Shown in pieces: positions 21,366-31,255 of a DNA stretch of 64,000 nucleotides. Source of the stretch: Arcuatula senhousia (taxonomy: Eukaryota > Mollusca > Bivalvia > Mytilida > Mytilidae); assembly GCA_963971305.1 (NCBI GenBank), contig OZ020313.1, positions 57,236,203-57,300,202 of the forward strand, written 5' to 3'. Numbering within the stretch: the stretch's first letter is position 1; every line of letters starts with the position of its first letter. The notes beneath the pieces were generated by a model that searched no databases, was not told the DNA's origin, and saw only the letters and a program-made list of their open reading frames with translations. A program made the position numbers and the translations under genes.

Positions 21366-22810
21366 ACAAGAATATGTCCAAAAGACATAATGTCCCATCT
21401 CGCAACATTTAATTTATCCGCAATCACTAAAGCATCAACATGGTTGCTAAGGCACTTGTCCGTCAGATGGAATGGACTTTAACTTAACCATTTTTCTATA
21501 AGTGGTCATTCATGCAGAAAATATAGGTCAATGTCAGCATCCGAAGCATGCATTGTGATAAGCATCACTAGGTGCACCTACCATACCAATATGGTTGCTA
21601 TGGCACTTGTCAGTAAGAAGGAATGGACTTATAGAGCAAATAAATTCAAAAACAATCCCTTGGGAATGCAAAATTGGCTTAAAACTTTATTAAATAAAGG
21701 TTATGAAATGGATATTTTAGTAAAATCTTTGAATTTAGTCTTCTTTGGTAAAAATATTGATAATTTGATACTTACTTTAAAATGTTAATTGCCTTTTTAT
21801 ACTTATGTCATTTTTGAGCATTACAGCGGTCAAGTGTGTCGGTTTTGTGTGATGATGCATCATCAAATCAAGTGTTTGACGTGTTGTGTCGGATTTAAAA
21901 TCGACATACTTGATTTTTTTACATCAGTCGATGGATGCTTCTTAGCTAGCTGTCAGTAACTTCGAGTGTTCTCAAGAGAGTATCTTTACGTCCCGTTAAT
22001 TACCTGTTGTCCTTTTGTCTCAGATACTCTCTTGTTGAATTGAACTTCTATCGATTTGATTTTTACTGTGTGTTAGTTTGTGCTTTGTTATTGATTATCA
22101 TTAGGGGGAAGGTTGGCGCCAAAAAACTAGTTTAACCCCGCCACATTTTAATGTGCCTGTCCTAAGCCAGGAATCTTTATCAAAGCTTATGTTTGTATTT
22201 AGTCGAATTTTTGTTAATTGTTTTTTGTCAAGAAGAGGGTCTTTCAATGCACTTTGGGATTGGGCTTGAATCATATGTATTTTATTTTCAATCCAGGGGC
22301 CAATTGAAAAACAGCGAGCAGCGACCGCTGGTCACATTGAAGGCTGCAGGCTGTTTTCCATTGTGGATATTTAAAATATACGTTTATAATGTAGGTTGTG
22401 TCGCGTACACTTATTCCACATCTCATTTTCTTCTATTTAACCATTCTTCTTCTATAAGTGGTCTTTCATGCGGAAAATATAGGTCACAGCCAGCATCCGA
22501 AGCATGCAGTGTGCTTAGCATCACTAGGTGCACATACCATACCAATATGGCTGATGTGGCACTTAACTGTCAGTTAGTGGGAATAGACTTTAACCATTCT
22601 TCTGTACGTGGTATAGGTCACATCCAGCATCCGAAGCATGCATTGTGCTTAACATCACTAGATGCACCTACCATACCAATATGATTGATGTGGCATTTGT
22701 CAGTAAGTGGGAATTTGGAAATATGGGGATTTGGGACGGACAGATGAACGGACGGACGGACGAACGGACCCGAACACTATATGCCCCTCTACTTTTGTAG
22801 ATGGGGCTTA
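21366..22810 (+). mobile_element. Pearl/HINE-like element, family 4, split by an R1 repeat
   Basis: The 5' end ACAAGAATATGTCC-AAAA-GACAT has a short palindrome, then subterminal CCCATCT. The core units (AGCATCCGAAGCATGC at about 21535, 22491 and 22627) are about 135 bp. A (GGAC/GACG) microsatellite lies at about 22735-22768, and the 3' hairpin GCCCCTCTAC-TTTT-GTAGA-T-GGGGC (22783-22807) carries AGATGGG, the partner of the 5' CCCATCT. The order of parts is exactly that of family 1, with a different sequence. About 0.8 kb between the first and second core units is a later insertion containing repeat R1. Confidence 0.7.
21890..22432 (+). repeat. Dispersed repeat R1 nested in the family 4 element
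   Basis: Shares CGAGTGTTCTC, TCTCTTGTTGAATTGAACTT, CGCCACATTTTAATGTGCC, CCTGTCCTAAGCCAGGA and GTCGCGTACACTTATTCCAC with copies at 12.3, 26.6, 34.5 and 43.1 kb. Confidence 0.65.
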
Positions 22811-23582
22811 AAAATAGAGATTGTAGGTAGGCATTATTTTTTACATTTTTGTTTTTACCTTGAGAAAATGAATAGCATAATAAAAGTTAAACAGTGCTTA
22901 AGCAAAATATGACAATGAAAATGTTAGATAAGGCATGAAAAATAGGGTAGGTAGGGAAACAGGAAACACATGCTTTTATTTGGCCCAATATATTTGCATC
23001 CAATTACAAACACTCTAAGGTATAAGGAAAACAAGTCACATTTTCGATTTTCGTTTCTAACATAATGAAGAACTCTGATAAATTACTCGCAAATATAAAG
23101 CACTGTATTCATAGATACATACGCATTATATTAAAAACGAATTGGGATAATAAAACTCTTAACAGACAGTTTTTACTTTGACTTACTCTTTAACCGACAT
23201 TATCTTTAGAGTTTAGTGAAAATCCTGTTTTAAAAAAGACGGAATAATACAAATATCTCCAAATGTATCCAGTCTTATTATGGGCCGTAAGATTAACAAT
23301 TATGATACTGATATTTCCACTTTTCGGAGTAAATAAATTTGAAAAACTCAGAAATTCTGTTTTTGAACATGTTTTTTTCTTCTACCTCCCCTATCGGCTT
23401 TTCATTTTATTTATAACTCCGTTGACAAAGTTTTTACTTTTTGCGTCCATTCAATCCGCTAATGAAAATCATTTTGTCAGACAGTTTTTGTTTTGGCCAA
23501 AAACAAATCATTATTTCAAAAAAGTAATGATTTTGTACATAAATGACTTTTAAAACTAATATTTACTCTTAACAGTCATAGA
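22811..23582. other. Interior of the TIR element, right side; partial copy of the 531-757 repeat
   Basis: 22815-22990 resembles the interior and right end of the 531-757 foldback (GTAGGTAGGCATTATTTTTT, then GGTAGGTAGGGAAACAGG and TTTGGCCC). The remaining 600 bp are AT-rich with no gene. Confidence 0.45.
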
Positions 23583-23674
23583 ACCGACTCGAGTAACAGA
23601 CTTCTGGCGCATTTATCTCCATGCTACAGGTAAATTAACAGTCTTTCGCTCGTTTGACCGTCTGGTGGCCGTGA
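23583..23674 (-). repeat. Right 92-bp terminal inverted repeat
   Basis: Partner of 20366-20457; outer end GGCCGTGA, followed by the TAA duplication. Confidence 0.85.
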
Positions 23675-23679
23675 TAATG

Positions 23680-24780
23680 TTATGCTACAATATTTGATGT
23701 TCTTCTTAATTGAAGACTTTGATATACATAATTTCCAAACTCTCTGAGCAAATCTAAATCTTCTTGTATGAAAATCCAATTAAATTTTAAACTGTTTTGT
23801 AAATTATTATAGTTTTTGCAATAATGTAAAATCTTATTTGAAAAAATATCTCTAAATTCAGCATATAATGGACATTCAATAATAAAATGTAATTCGTCCT
23901 CTGTTTTATTCATAGTACAATATTGACATTTTCTTAATGATCTTTCAATATAATTTTTTTAATTCCTATCCGTCTCTATCCTTAAGGGATGTGCACTTAT
24001 TCTGATCTTGCATAAAGCTTGTCGAAATCTAAAATCTTTTAAATTTAAGTATTTTTCAAATCCAAATGTAGTTTTAAACGAAAAATATGTATAAAGTTTC
24101 CCTTGCTCAGAGTTTGCAATTATATTTCTATAATCTTTCCAAAATTGTTGAAAACTATTCAGTAGCTTATCTTTCACTTGTTTACTAAATTGATTAACGC
24201 TTAGTTTTTTCATTTGGTTATAACATATATTAAGTTTTTTTCATAATATAATTTATACTAGAATACCATGTGGCTGTGTTATTTTGACAGAGATTTTTAC
24301 TACAAACAAATGCATTAAATAGTAGCCCATCTTCCATATGCTCTAATCTATGACAATACTTTAACATTGACAATATAATGGAAAAATACATAGGATATCT
24401 TCCAAGTTCAGACATAACTGCAAAATTGGTAGAGCGTTTATTAACACCTAATACATATTTCATAAATTTTAAATGTGATTTTTCAGATACATCTTTTTCA
24501 AATATTTTCTCAAATAAATATTGTCCATCATTTTTACTAGCTGAAGAGGTTGTTGAAAACATACCCCATATTTCACAACCATATGTTAAGATGGGTTTAA
24601 TAGTATGGTCATATAAGTGAAGTAGTGTTTGTACACTGGGATTAGAAGATGACATGCACTGTTGCAATTTAAAAGAAGCTTTGATAGATTTTTTGTATAA
24701 TTCTTCTTTACACTGAGAAAATTTACCATTGGTGTAAATGTTATACCCAGATATTTGTAACTGTTGGTACAATCAATAGA
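23680..24780 (-). pseudogene. LINE 2: C-terminal part of a reverse transcriptase, frameshifted
   Basis: Minus-strand pieces 24230-24772, 23959-24213 and 23680-23913 together are the C-terminal third of a LINE ORF2. They comprise the post-RT 'GCEIWG' region, an ELGRYP motif and a C-x2-C...H...C motif (CQYC...DELHFIIECP). A frameshift lies near 24220 and an in-frame stop near 23957. Upstream coding sequence is missing because the tail of LINE 3 abuts it at 24781. The 3' untranslated region now lies at 20113-20362, across the TIR element. It is dead, and diverged from both LINE 1 and LINE 3. Confidence 0.8.
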
Positions 24781-26157
24781 ATAGACATAGACATAGACAT
24801 AGACATATTTTATTTAAATCCAATCATGGAGCCCCGTGAGAGGCAGTACAATTATTCATAACAAAATAAAATGAATGAAATAAAATATATAAATTTATGA
24901 TTTAACTGATTAGTCTTCAATAACAATAAAAGAAAAAAAAACACATTTGATAGCTATAGATAAACTAGCCTCTGCCTGGAATAGATTTTTGTTGGAGGAG
25001 ACAGCTCTTCTAATATGAAAAATAATGTATTATATTATATATATATATATATATAACCATGATAACTTGTATTATATATTATCATAGATATTGATTATAT
25101 ATTCATGTCTATGATATTAATGACATTCATGATATTTAATTAGCACTAGATAATAAAGAATCTCTTTTCATAAATAGCTCTTTTAACATTTCAAATAGTT
25201 TAAGAATGATATCTCTATCTTCATTAATCATAAGCCAAATAAATTTGTTAGTTGAGGATAAGTTGCTGAAATTATTGCACTTGTTATAAAAATATGATAA
25301 AAATTTATTTCGAACACAATTAAGAGAATTACAGTCTATGAGAAAATGGATTTCATCTTCAACATTAATATTACACAGATCACAAATTCTGTTGTTACTT
25401 TCAAGATTAGTATAGCGCCCTGTTTCTATTTTTAATTTATGGGCACTTAATCTAAATTTGCTCATCAATCTCCTCTGGTCTTCATTTCCATATTTTAAAT
25501 ATGGTTCAAGTTGAAGGTGAGTTTTAAACTTTTTGTATGTTCTTAATTTACCTTCTTCATTGGAAATTTTATCAGTCCATAGTTTAATAAACTTAGAGTG
25601 CAATTTATATTGTAAAGTATTAAATATAGAATTATTTTTTATTGTTATGTTTTTCTTAAATAGATGGTTAGCATTTAAGAACTTAAGTAAATGATGAATA
25701 CAACTAATCCATGATTCTTTATTATTTTCATGCATTGACCATGATTCATTTAAAGCTGCTTTGAGTATACTATTTTTATTAGAATCAACTCTTTGTAGTC
25801 GAGTCCAATATTTAAGCATATTAGAAAGTACATAATATAAAATAGGTAGGCAGCCAAGTTCTGATCTAACTCCTGAATTACTAGCTTTTTTACCAACACC
25901 TAGAATAAATTTACAGAATTTTGTTTGTACCTTTTCAAGTACTAACTTATCTATCTCATTATTTATGTATTTCTCAGGATTTTTCATAAATCTAGAAACA
26001 TTAAAATTTCCCCATATTTCACTTCCATATAGTAACACAGGTCTCACTGTATGATTAAAGATATGGATTAGTGTTGCTGCATTTGGTTTGGATAAGTTGA
26101 ATGCTTTGCTGAGTTTGAATGATGCTTTAAGACCTTTTTGGTATAGCTCATTCTTTG
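24781..26157 (-). mobile_element. LINE 3: 5'-truncated non-LTR retrotransposon
   Basis: Contains the C-terminal ORF2 frame (25136-26157), a 3' untranslated region and a tail of four CATAGA units (24783-24806 on +). The truncation point near 26157 falls inside the reverse transcriptase thumb region and meets an unrelated repeat, as expected for incomplete target-primed reverse transcription. Confidence 0.8.
25136..26157 (-). pseudogene. LINE 3 ORF2 C-terminal fragment
   Basis: An open frame of about 340 codons has no true start; the first ATG is at 26047, but the frame continues upstream to the truncation. It has the post-RT motif YGSEIWGNF, a GCLPI motif and the terminal zinc-binding motif CDLCNINVEDEIHFLIDC. 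It is uninterrupted, so it is young, but it lacks the endonuclease and the catalytic YxDD region and cannot work alone. It is related to LINE 2 and more distantly to LINE 1. Confidence 0.8.
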
Positions 26158-26262
26158 CATATGTGCCAGAAAGACACGATCAACATACATGCAATACGTG
26201 TGAAGCGCTTTTCTGGACTAACCTTCATCAGACAGGGGTCGAAAAATTGGAGAACACCGGTA
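26158..26262 (+). repeat. Dispersed repeat R2 (copy 1)
   Basis: GTGCCAGAAAGACACGATC...CGTGTGAAGCGCTTTTCTGG...CCTTCATCAGAC. Other copies lie at about 29085-29190 and 38134-38299. The 38.1-kb copy is a clean insertion with a 5-bp duplication. Confidence 0.65.
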
Positions 26263-26690
26263 GGACATTAGATTTGAACAAACAAAACACTAAAGCCAAA
26301 AAAAAATACAACAATGACTAAACGAGGTAAACTTATCAACTGCATTGGAGATAGCCACAAATCAATCTTAATATTCGTAGTACAGTCGCGACGATTGTGT
26401 AAAAACGTAGCAAGTGTGACTTACTACGACCACAGTTCATATAGTTCACGCGGAATTTGTTTTCAATTGTCAAATCAAGTACGATTCAATTACGACCACC
26501 ACGAGTGCAGTACGTTGTTTCAGCGACTTTGCTACGTATACGACCATACTACGATTATACTACGACCAGTTACGACCTTACTACGCATCGTTTAAACGTG
26601 GGCTGTGTCGCGTACACTTATTCCACATCTCTTTATTTTCTATTTTATGATCACTACGATCGTGTTACGCTTTCACTACGCTTGTACTAG
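26263..26690. repeat. TACGAC-rich short repeat region with an R1 end fragment
   Basis: From about 26390, TACGAC/CTACG words recur every 8-15 nt. 26592-26650 holds the end of repeat R1 (GTCGCGTACACTTATTCCAC). A region rich in the complementary words (GTCGTA, CGTAGT) lies at 28510-28960. Confidence 0.55.
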
Positions 26691-26945
26691 TACTACGCTC
26701 GGTACGATTTCACCACGCTAACAAACAGACTCCTCTACGCTCGGTACGATTTCACCACGCTAACAAACAGACTCCTCTACGCTCGGTACGATTTCACCAC
26801 GCTAACAAACAGACTCCTCTACGCTCGGTACGATTTCACCACGCTAACAAACAGACTCCTCTACGCTCGGTACGATTTCACCACGCTAACAAACAGACTC
26901 CTCTACGCTCGGTACGATTTCACCACGCTAACGAACAGGTCTCCT
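26690..26945 (+). repeat. Minisatellite, 42-bp unit, about six copies
   Basis: Units begin GGTACGATTTCACCACGC at 26701, 26743 and so on, nearly identical over six repeats. The unit is built from the same TACGA/CACGC words as the surrounding region. Confidence 0.9.
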
Positions 26946-27410
26946 CTACGATCGGTAGAACTTAAATTTCAAAACTTGGTAAGGGGATGTTATATGATGT
27001 GTTTCCTTTAACATGTTCAGCAACATAAATTAAGGTGAATTCAATACGTGCATGTACCTTCCGTAAATCCTGTGCCGTAAATTCATTTGATCTTACCGTG
27101 CTGCATTTGAAAATGATATCCTATCTTATTCTCCTTTTTATATTGAATAAAAAAATAATCATGAGATCTCTAAAGAGCGGAAAGACTTATTAAGCCATAT
27201 TTTCAGCATTGCATCTATATTTGAAAAAAATAGCGTTAAGATGATTTTATGAGAACACGAATTGGTCACATACACATCAGTTGTCTAAATTTGCATATGC
27301 TGCGCACCCCAGTCAAAATTTATCCATTATTTCCCAATAGATTAATTAAAGAATTCATATATTTTCATATTCAATTGAAGAAACTCTATAATATAGTATT
27401 ATTGCGTAAA
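26946..27410. other. AT-rich non-coding
   Basis: No feature recognised. Confidence 0.4.
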
Positions 27411-27518
27411 GTTTTCCATATTGGCTGAGTTATTGGTCCAAGGCTAGCCATATTGCCGAAGTCCAATATCGCTAGTCGAGGACCAATAACTCAGCCAATA
27501 TGGATAACTTTACGCAAT
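27411..27518. repeat. Foldback with about 39-bp arms
   Basis: ATTGCGTAAAGTT..CCATATTGG (from 27411) pairs with CCAATATGGATAACTTTACG (to 27518), and TTATTGGTCC pairs with GGACCAATAA. The arms flank a 40-nt loop. The CCAATATGG word recurs in short repeats at 27540-27615. Confidence 0.65.
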
Positions 27519-27539
27519 TATACCTTTATTGACTAACCT

Positions 27540-27885
27540 GACCAATATGGCTGACATGCCATATTGACTAGTCCAATATGCATATTGACTAGTCCAATAT
27601 GCCATATTGACTAGTCCAGTATTTGATTTGATAATAAAGGTAATAACAAAACTTTGAAAAGAAACCGTGGGTTTAATAAGGTTTTATGGCACCTAAACAT
27701 TATGACAACAGCCGACAGTTTTCGGAATCCATCGGAACTCATTATCATTATACACGATATAATACGAGAACAAGGAAACCGCTAAATATTGGACTGGCGG
27801 TATCCGTCCAATATCCATATTGGACTGGCGGTATCCGTCCAATATCCATATTGGACTGGCGGTATCCGTCCAATATGGATGATTA
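27540..27885. repeat. Short direct repeats built on CCAATAT/ATATTGG
   Basis: TGACTAGTCCAATATG recurs three times at about 27565-27620. A 31-bp unit TTGGACTGGCGGTATCCGTC plus CAATATCCA recurs three times at about 27790-27880. No coding role is evident. Confidence 0.6.
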
Positions 27886-28142
27886 CATATTGGCGTAGTT
27901 TTGTGTTTATATAGTATAGGCTGATTTCATCATATTTAGACAAATATTTTTATGTTAGTCAATAAATGTGCAAAATGCATTTAATTTGTTAGACACGTGC
28001 GAGGTCACCAAAACTACGGTCTGTGAAATTTTAAAAATAAACAATATGATATGAAAGTCGCTCCATTTTCGATGCTTTGTCTGCTTAATCGACAGAATGG
28101 CATACTGGGTAACAGGCCGTCGGAAGTATTCTACATGTACGC

Positions 28143-28315
28143 ACAGGCGTTTGGGTCTAGAATTTTTTTTTTATTGTGAGCATATAACAAATTCTGGGCC
28201 TCGCTGAATTACTATTTCCACGTGGAAATAATAAAATCTATATATATAATGAGGGTCATAATTTTTATAAACACACAAGAAATAAAATAATTAAATCCTA
28301 GACCCAAACGCCTGT
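28143..28315. mobile_element. Foldback element with 22-bp terminal inverted repeats and a likely 9-bp target duplication
   Basis: ACAGGCGTTTGGGTCTAG at the left end pairs with CTAGACCCAAACGCCTGT at the right. CATGTACGC precedes and CATGTAAGC follows (after one extra C), a 9-bp duplication with one change. The interior is AT-rich and non-coding. Confidence 0.65.
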
Positions 28316-28479
28316 CCATGTAAGCCCTTAACATCAAAATCAAGATTCATTGAATGTGCATGGTTTTTCAAAATATATATATTTTGTAATTTTGTTATGT
28401 TTAAACTTGTGGTTTTTAAAATCTAGGGAAGCATTTGCTGCTGCAAATGGCGATAAGGCTAGGCCAATTGATATTTTTT

Positions 28480-28960
28480 GCATTTGATTTTGTCAGTGCG
28501 AGAGACAAACGTAGAAAGATCTTGGTAGGATCGTACTAAGAACGCCATGGGCGTTGAAGCGTCGTATGGTGATATTTTAGGTCGTAGTATCATCGCAGTA
28601 TGATCGAATAAGTCGTACTATAATCGTGGGGTGATCGTGACGAGAGCGCAGCGCTAGCGTAGTGGCATATCGGCTGTCAATTAAGGTTCGTCCTTATCAC
28701 GATTGTTCCACGACATTACTACGACAGAAGCCGACTGCTCTACGACCAGTACACTGTTAGTACGCTCTACTTTCACAACGACTGCACTACGAATGTTTTA
28801 AATATGTTCAAAATTTACATAGTGCAGTCGTAGTCACCCACGACCTTGTACGATCACAACACGATCTCCACGACCCCAGGACGACAACACTACGATGTTC
28901 CATGATTTAGGAAAAAATCTAGATCGTAGTAAGGTCGTGGTTCAGTGTGACGGGGTCTTT
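28480..28960. repeat. GTCGTA/TACGAC word-rich region
   Basis: Words such as GTCGTAGT, GATCGT, CTACGAC and ACGACC alternate on both strands over about 450 bp. It resembles 26390-26690 and may be the same repeat family in the other orientation. Confidence 0.45.
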
Positions 28961-29079
28961 AACAGTGACTTTCCAACACATATTCCAGTACTCGAAAATA
29001 TATAAGAGCAGAAACAGCAAAAGCACGGGGAAGCTTTCTAAGAACTCCACACGGCACCAAAGCCAAGCTCTGAAATAAT

Positions 29080-29190
29080 ATTAAAAATGTAAGAATATGG
29101 AATATGTGCCAGAAAGACACGATTCACAAATTGATATTTGTTTTATAAATGATTAAAAAACAAACATTCAATGCGTGTGAATAAGAATGG
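29080..29190 (+). repeat. Dispersed repeat R2 (copy 2)
   Basis: AAGAATATGGAATATGTGCC, AGAAAGACACGAT and GCGTGTGAA are shared with the 38.1-kb copy, including the left junction sequence. Confidence 0.65.
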
Positions 29191-30179
29191 CTTTATTTCA
29201 AATCAAAGGCCTTAAAGGGACAAAAAATGAGATACAATATGATTATGATAATTATACAATATATATAATTGAACACAAGGACAGATCAGGGCACCTCAAA
29301 ATATAAGTACAAATATATTACCGGTATGTTAACACTAGTATCTAATTTTTACCTCTATTTTGCAGGCACATTGTAAACGCTTGTATACAACAGCATACTT
29401 GTAAAAGGTCAAGCTAGGTTATTATTTCTTGCCACAACTGGATTTTTTCTTTGTAGATTTTGACATGCGCTGGAAAATCAAGGTTTCTCCATTCCTGTGG
29501 GGTCTTGATGCGATAATGTTAACTATCTACTAAAACCTCTGATAATACCAAACGAGATGGCACTCGGCCAGCGCACCGATCTTTTATCCAAATTACACCT
29601 ACTTTACTGCATTGCATGCGATGGGAATTGAATAGAGTTTTAAAATCTTATCGTTATGCTCCAGTACTCCATATACATAGTATTCTCAAAACATAAATGC
29701 AAGTGAATCTTTATTTATCATTACCAAAATAGAGTGGGATAAAGCATTTTTTTTTTAAACTTAAACTTTGTTTTTCATAAAATGTTAGGAATTGATTTAC
29801 AACTGCCAAAAAAAAAAAAAAAAACCAAAAAAAAAAAAAAAAAAAAACCAGTGAAAAGTATATTTTTGAGAATATAAGCTTACGCGTTTCATTTTGCAAC
29901 CATGCAGGGTACAGATGGAAAGGAAAATCATTTGTCAGTTGTATGAAAACGTCAACTTACAAAAAGTAAAGAAATTGAAAGAGACAAACAAATTGATTCT
30001 GAAGAAAGTGGGCGAATATACAGAATAAACAATAAAATGATTTAAAAATTGCCGAGATTGCCGAAAAATTGCCGAAATGGTATCCAACATACATGACTGA
30101 GATCAAATTAAGCCTGTTGGAATCTCAGACTTTAAACAGTACCAAAATTTTAGCGGACAATTTTTAGCTTTGATGTGTT
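29191..30179. other. Non-coding, with A-rich homopolymers at about 29808-29850
   Basis: No gene recognised. Two runs of A are separated by CC. Confidence 0.4.
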
Positions 30180-30520
30180 CTTCCAACATAAAAGTGTTGA
30201 CATCGGAGCTGGCTTCATGACCCTTTATACTCTGGGAACTCCACTATCACGTCTGATAGAAATCAAAATAACAACAAATTTTAACACATTTTTTTACTAT
30301 CCCTGACGCGCGTTTTGTCTATTCAAGGCTCATCAAACGCACTCTACCAGAAAAAATAAAATGCCAATGCAAACACTACATGAATATGGAGAGCATACAA
30401 AAACTTATCAAAACAAACATTTATATCGAACTGGTATCCAAAATAAGACTACGCCCGAGGTAGGAGGAACGTTTGATATTTTACAATTTGGAAAATTTCA
30501 CGAGAAATTTTCTTGATGTG
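30180..30520 (+). repeat. Dispersed repeat R3 (copy 1)
   Basis: Core CCTGACGCGCGTTTTGTCTA, TTCAAG and CACTCTACC is shared with 42460-42875. A coding role is not evident. In the second location it is an insertion within element B. Confidence 0.55.
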
Positions 30521-31138
30521 TACTTAGTTGTATAGCTTAACATATTCACCGTTTGATGTGAAGTGAGTTGATGCAGAATAATGACATCTGTGAGCTTTGT
30601 TTTTTAAAATTGGCCCCTAAATTACTAGTTCAAGGAGCTTTCCATTAATTTTTAACAACTGTAAAAAGACGCAAAGTTGTACCAAAGGGGCAAAAAATGT
30701 CACAAGTTTGGAAAGCGGGGACGGACCAGGAGGTTACATCTCCCACCAGGCTATCTCCCACCTCCACTCCCTCACTCTCCCTATCCCCGGCGACCACCTG
30801 CCCCCCACCTCCCATTAACGTGTTCCCATCTTCTCCCACCTATTTTCAAGTGTCCCTCCCCTCTGAAAAGGTAAAGACAACCCTCCTCCCCCCCCCCAAA
30901 AAAAACCAAAAAAAAAAAAACGCTTAGCATACGAAAACAGAAAACACACATCACACCACAACATTCGTCATAACTCGGCCGATTCCGTAACCTCCATCTA
31001 ATGAAGGGTACCGGGATCTGCTGAGGTTTTCCGATTGCACACCACAACCAAGCAAAAGTCCGGAATTTTACCGTTACGGACTCTGTATTTACAAAAAGAT
31101 ACTTTCACTTTATTGTAAACAAAGAAAATCTTTAAAAA
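30521..31138. other. Region upstream of the TMEM97 start codon
   Basis: Likely 5' flank of the gene. A C/T-rich tract (about 30735-30895) and short A runs are present. No TATA box or other promoter element can be assigned with confidence. Confidence 0.4.
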
Positions 31139-31255
31139 ATGGGACTCTCCAAAATATTAGACTTCGTTTTCCTAGTCTACTTTATAATACATATTCCTGT
31201 TGCTATTTTCATTGATTCCCAAGCTCTCCTTCCACGGTGGATTTATCCCAAACAG
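31139..31255 (+). CDS. TMEM97: TMEM97 exon 1 (residues 1-39)
   Basis: ATG at 31139; 117 bp ending in phase 0 at CAG|GTATGT. Covers the first transmembrane helix and Asp26. No in-frame ATG lies immediately upstream. Confidence 0.92.

Larger units (their letters stand above)
20366..23674. mobile_element. 3.3-kb TIR element inserted just after the LINE 2 stop codon
   Basis: Both ends start TCACGGCCACCAG in inverted orientation. The terminal inverted repeats are 92 bp with three mismatches, and weaker inverted similarity continues inward for about 100 bp (TGTCTGACAAAATG). TAA flanks both sides (20363-20365 and 23675-23677), consistent with a 3-bp duplication of TWA type as made by PIF/Harbinger transposases. 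The termini do not match a family I know. No transposase frame is visible, so the copy is non-autonomous. Its interior holds a complete pearl/HINE-like element (21366-22810). The flanking LINE sequence joins cleanly across it. Confidence 0.75.

Noticed and set aside
26690..26945. Regular 42-bp repeats as a CRISPR array
   Set aside because: The whole 42-bp unit is repeated, with no variable spacers.
30645..31047. Proline- and glycine-rich frames on both strands before TMEM97
   Set aside because: Explained by a C/T-rich low-complexity tract.
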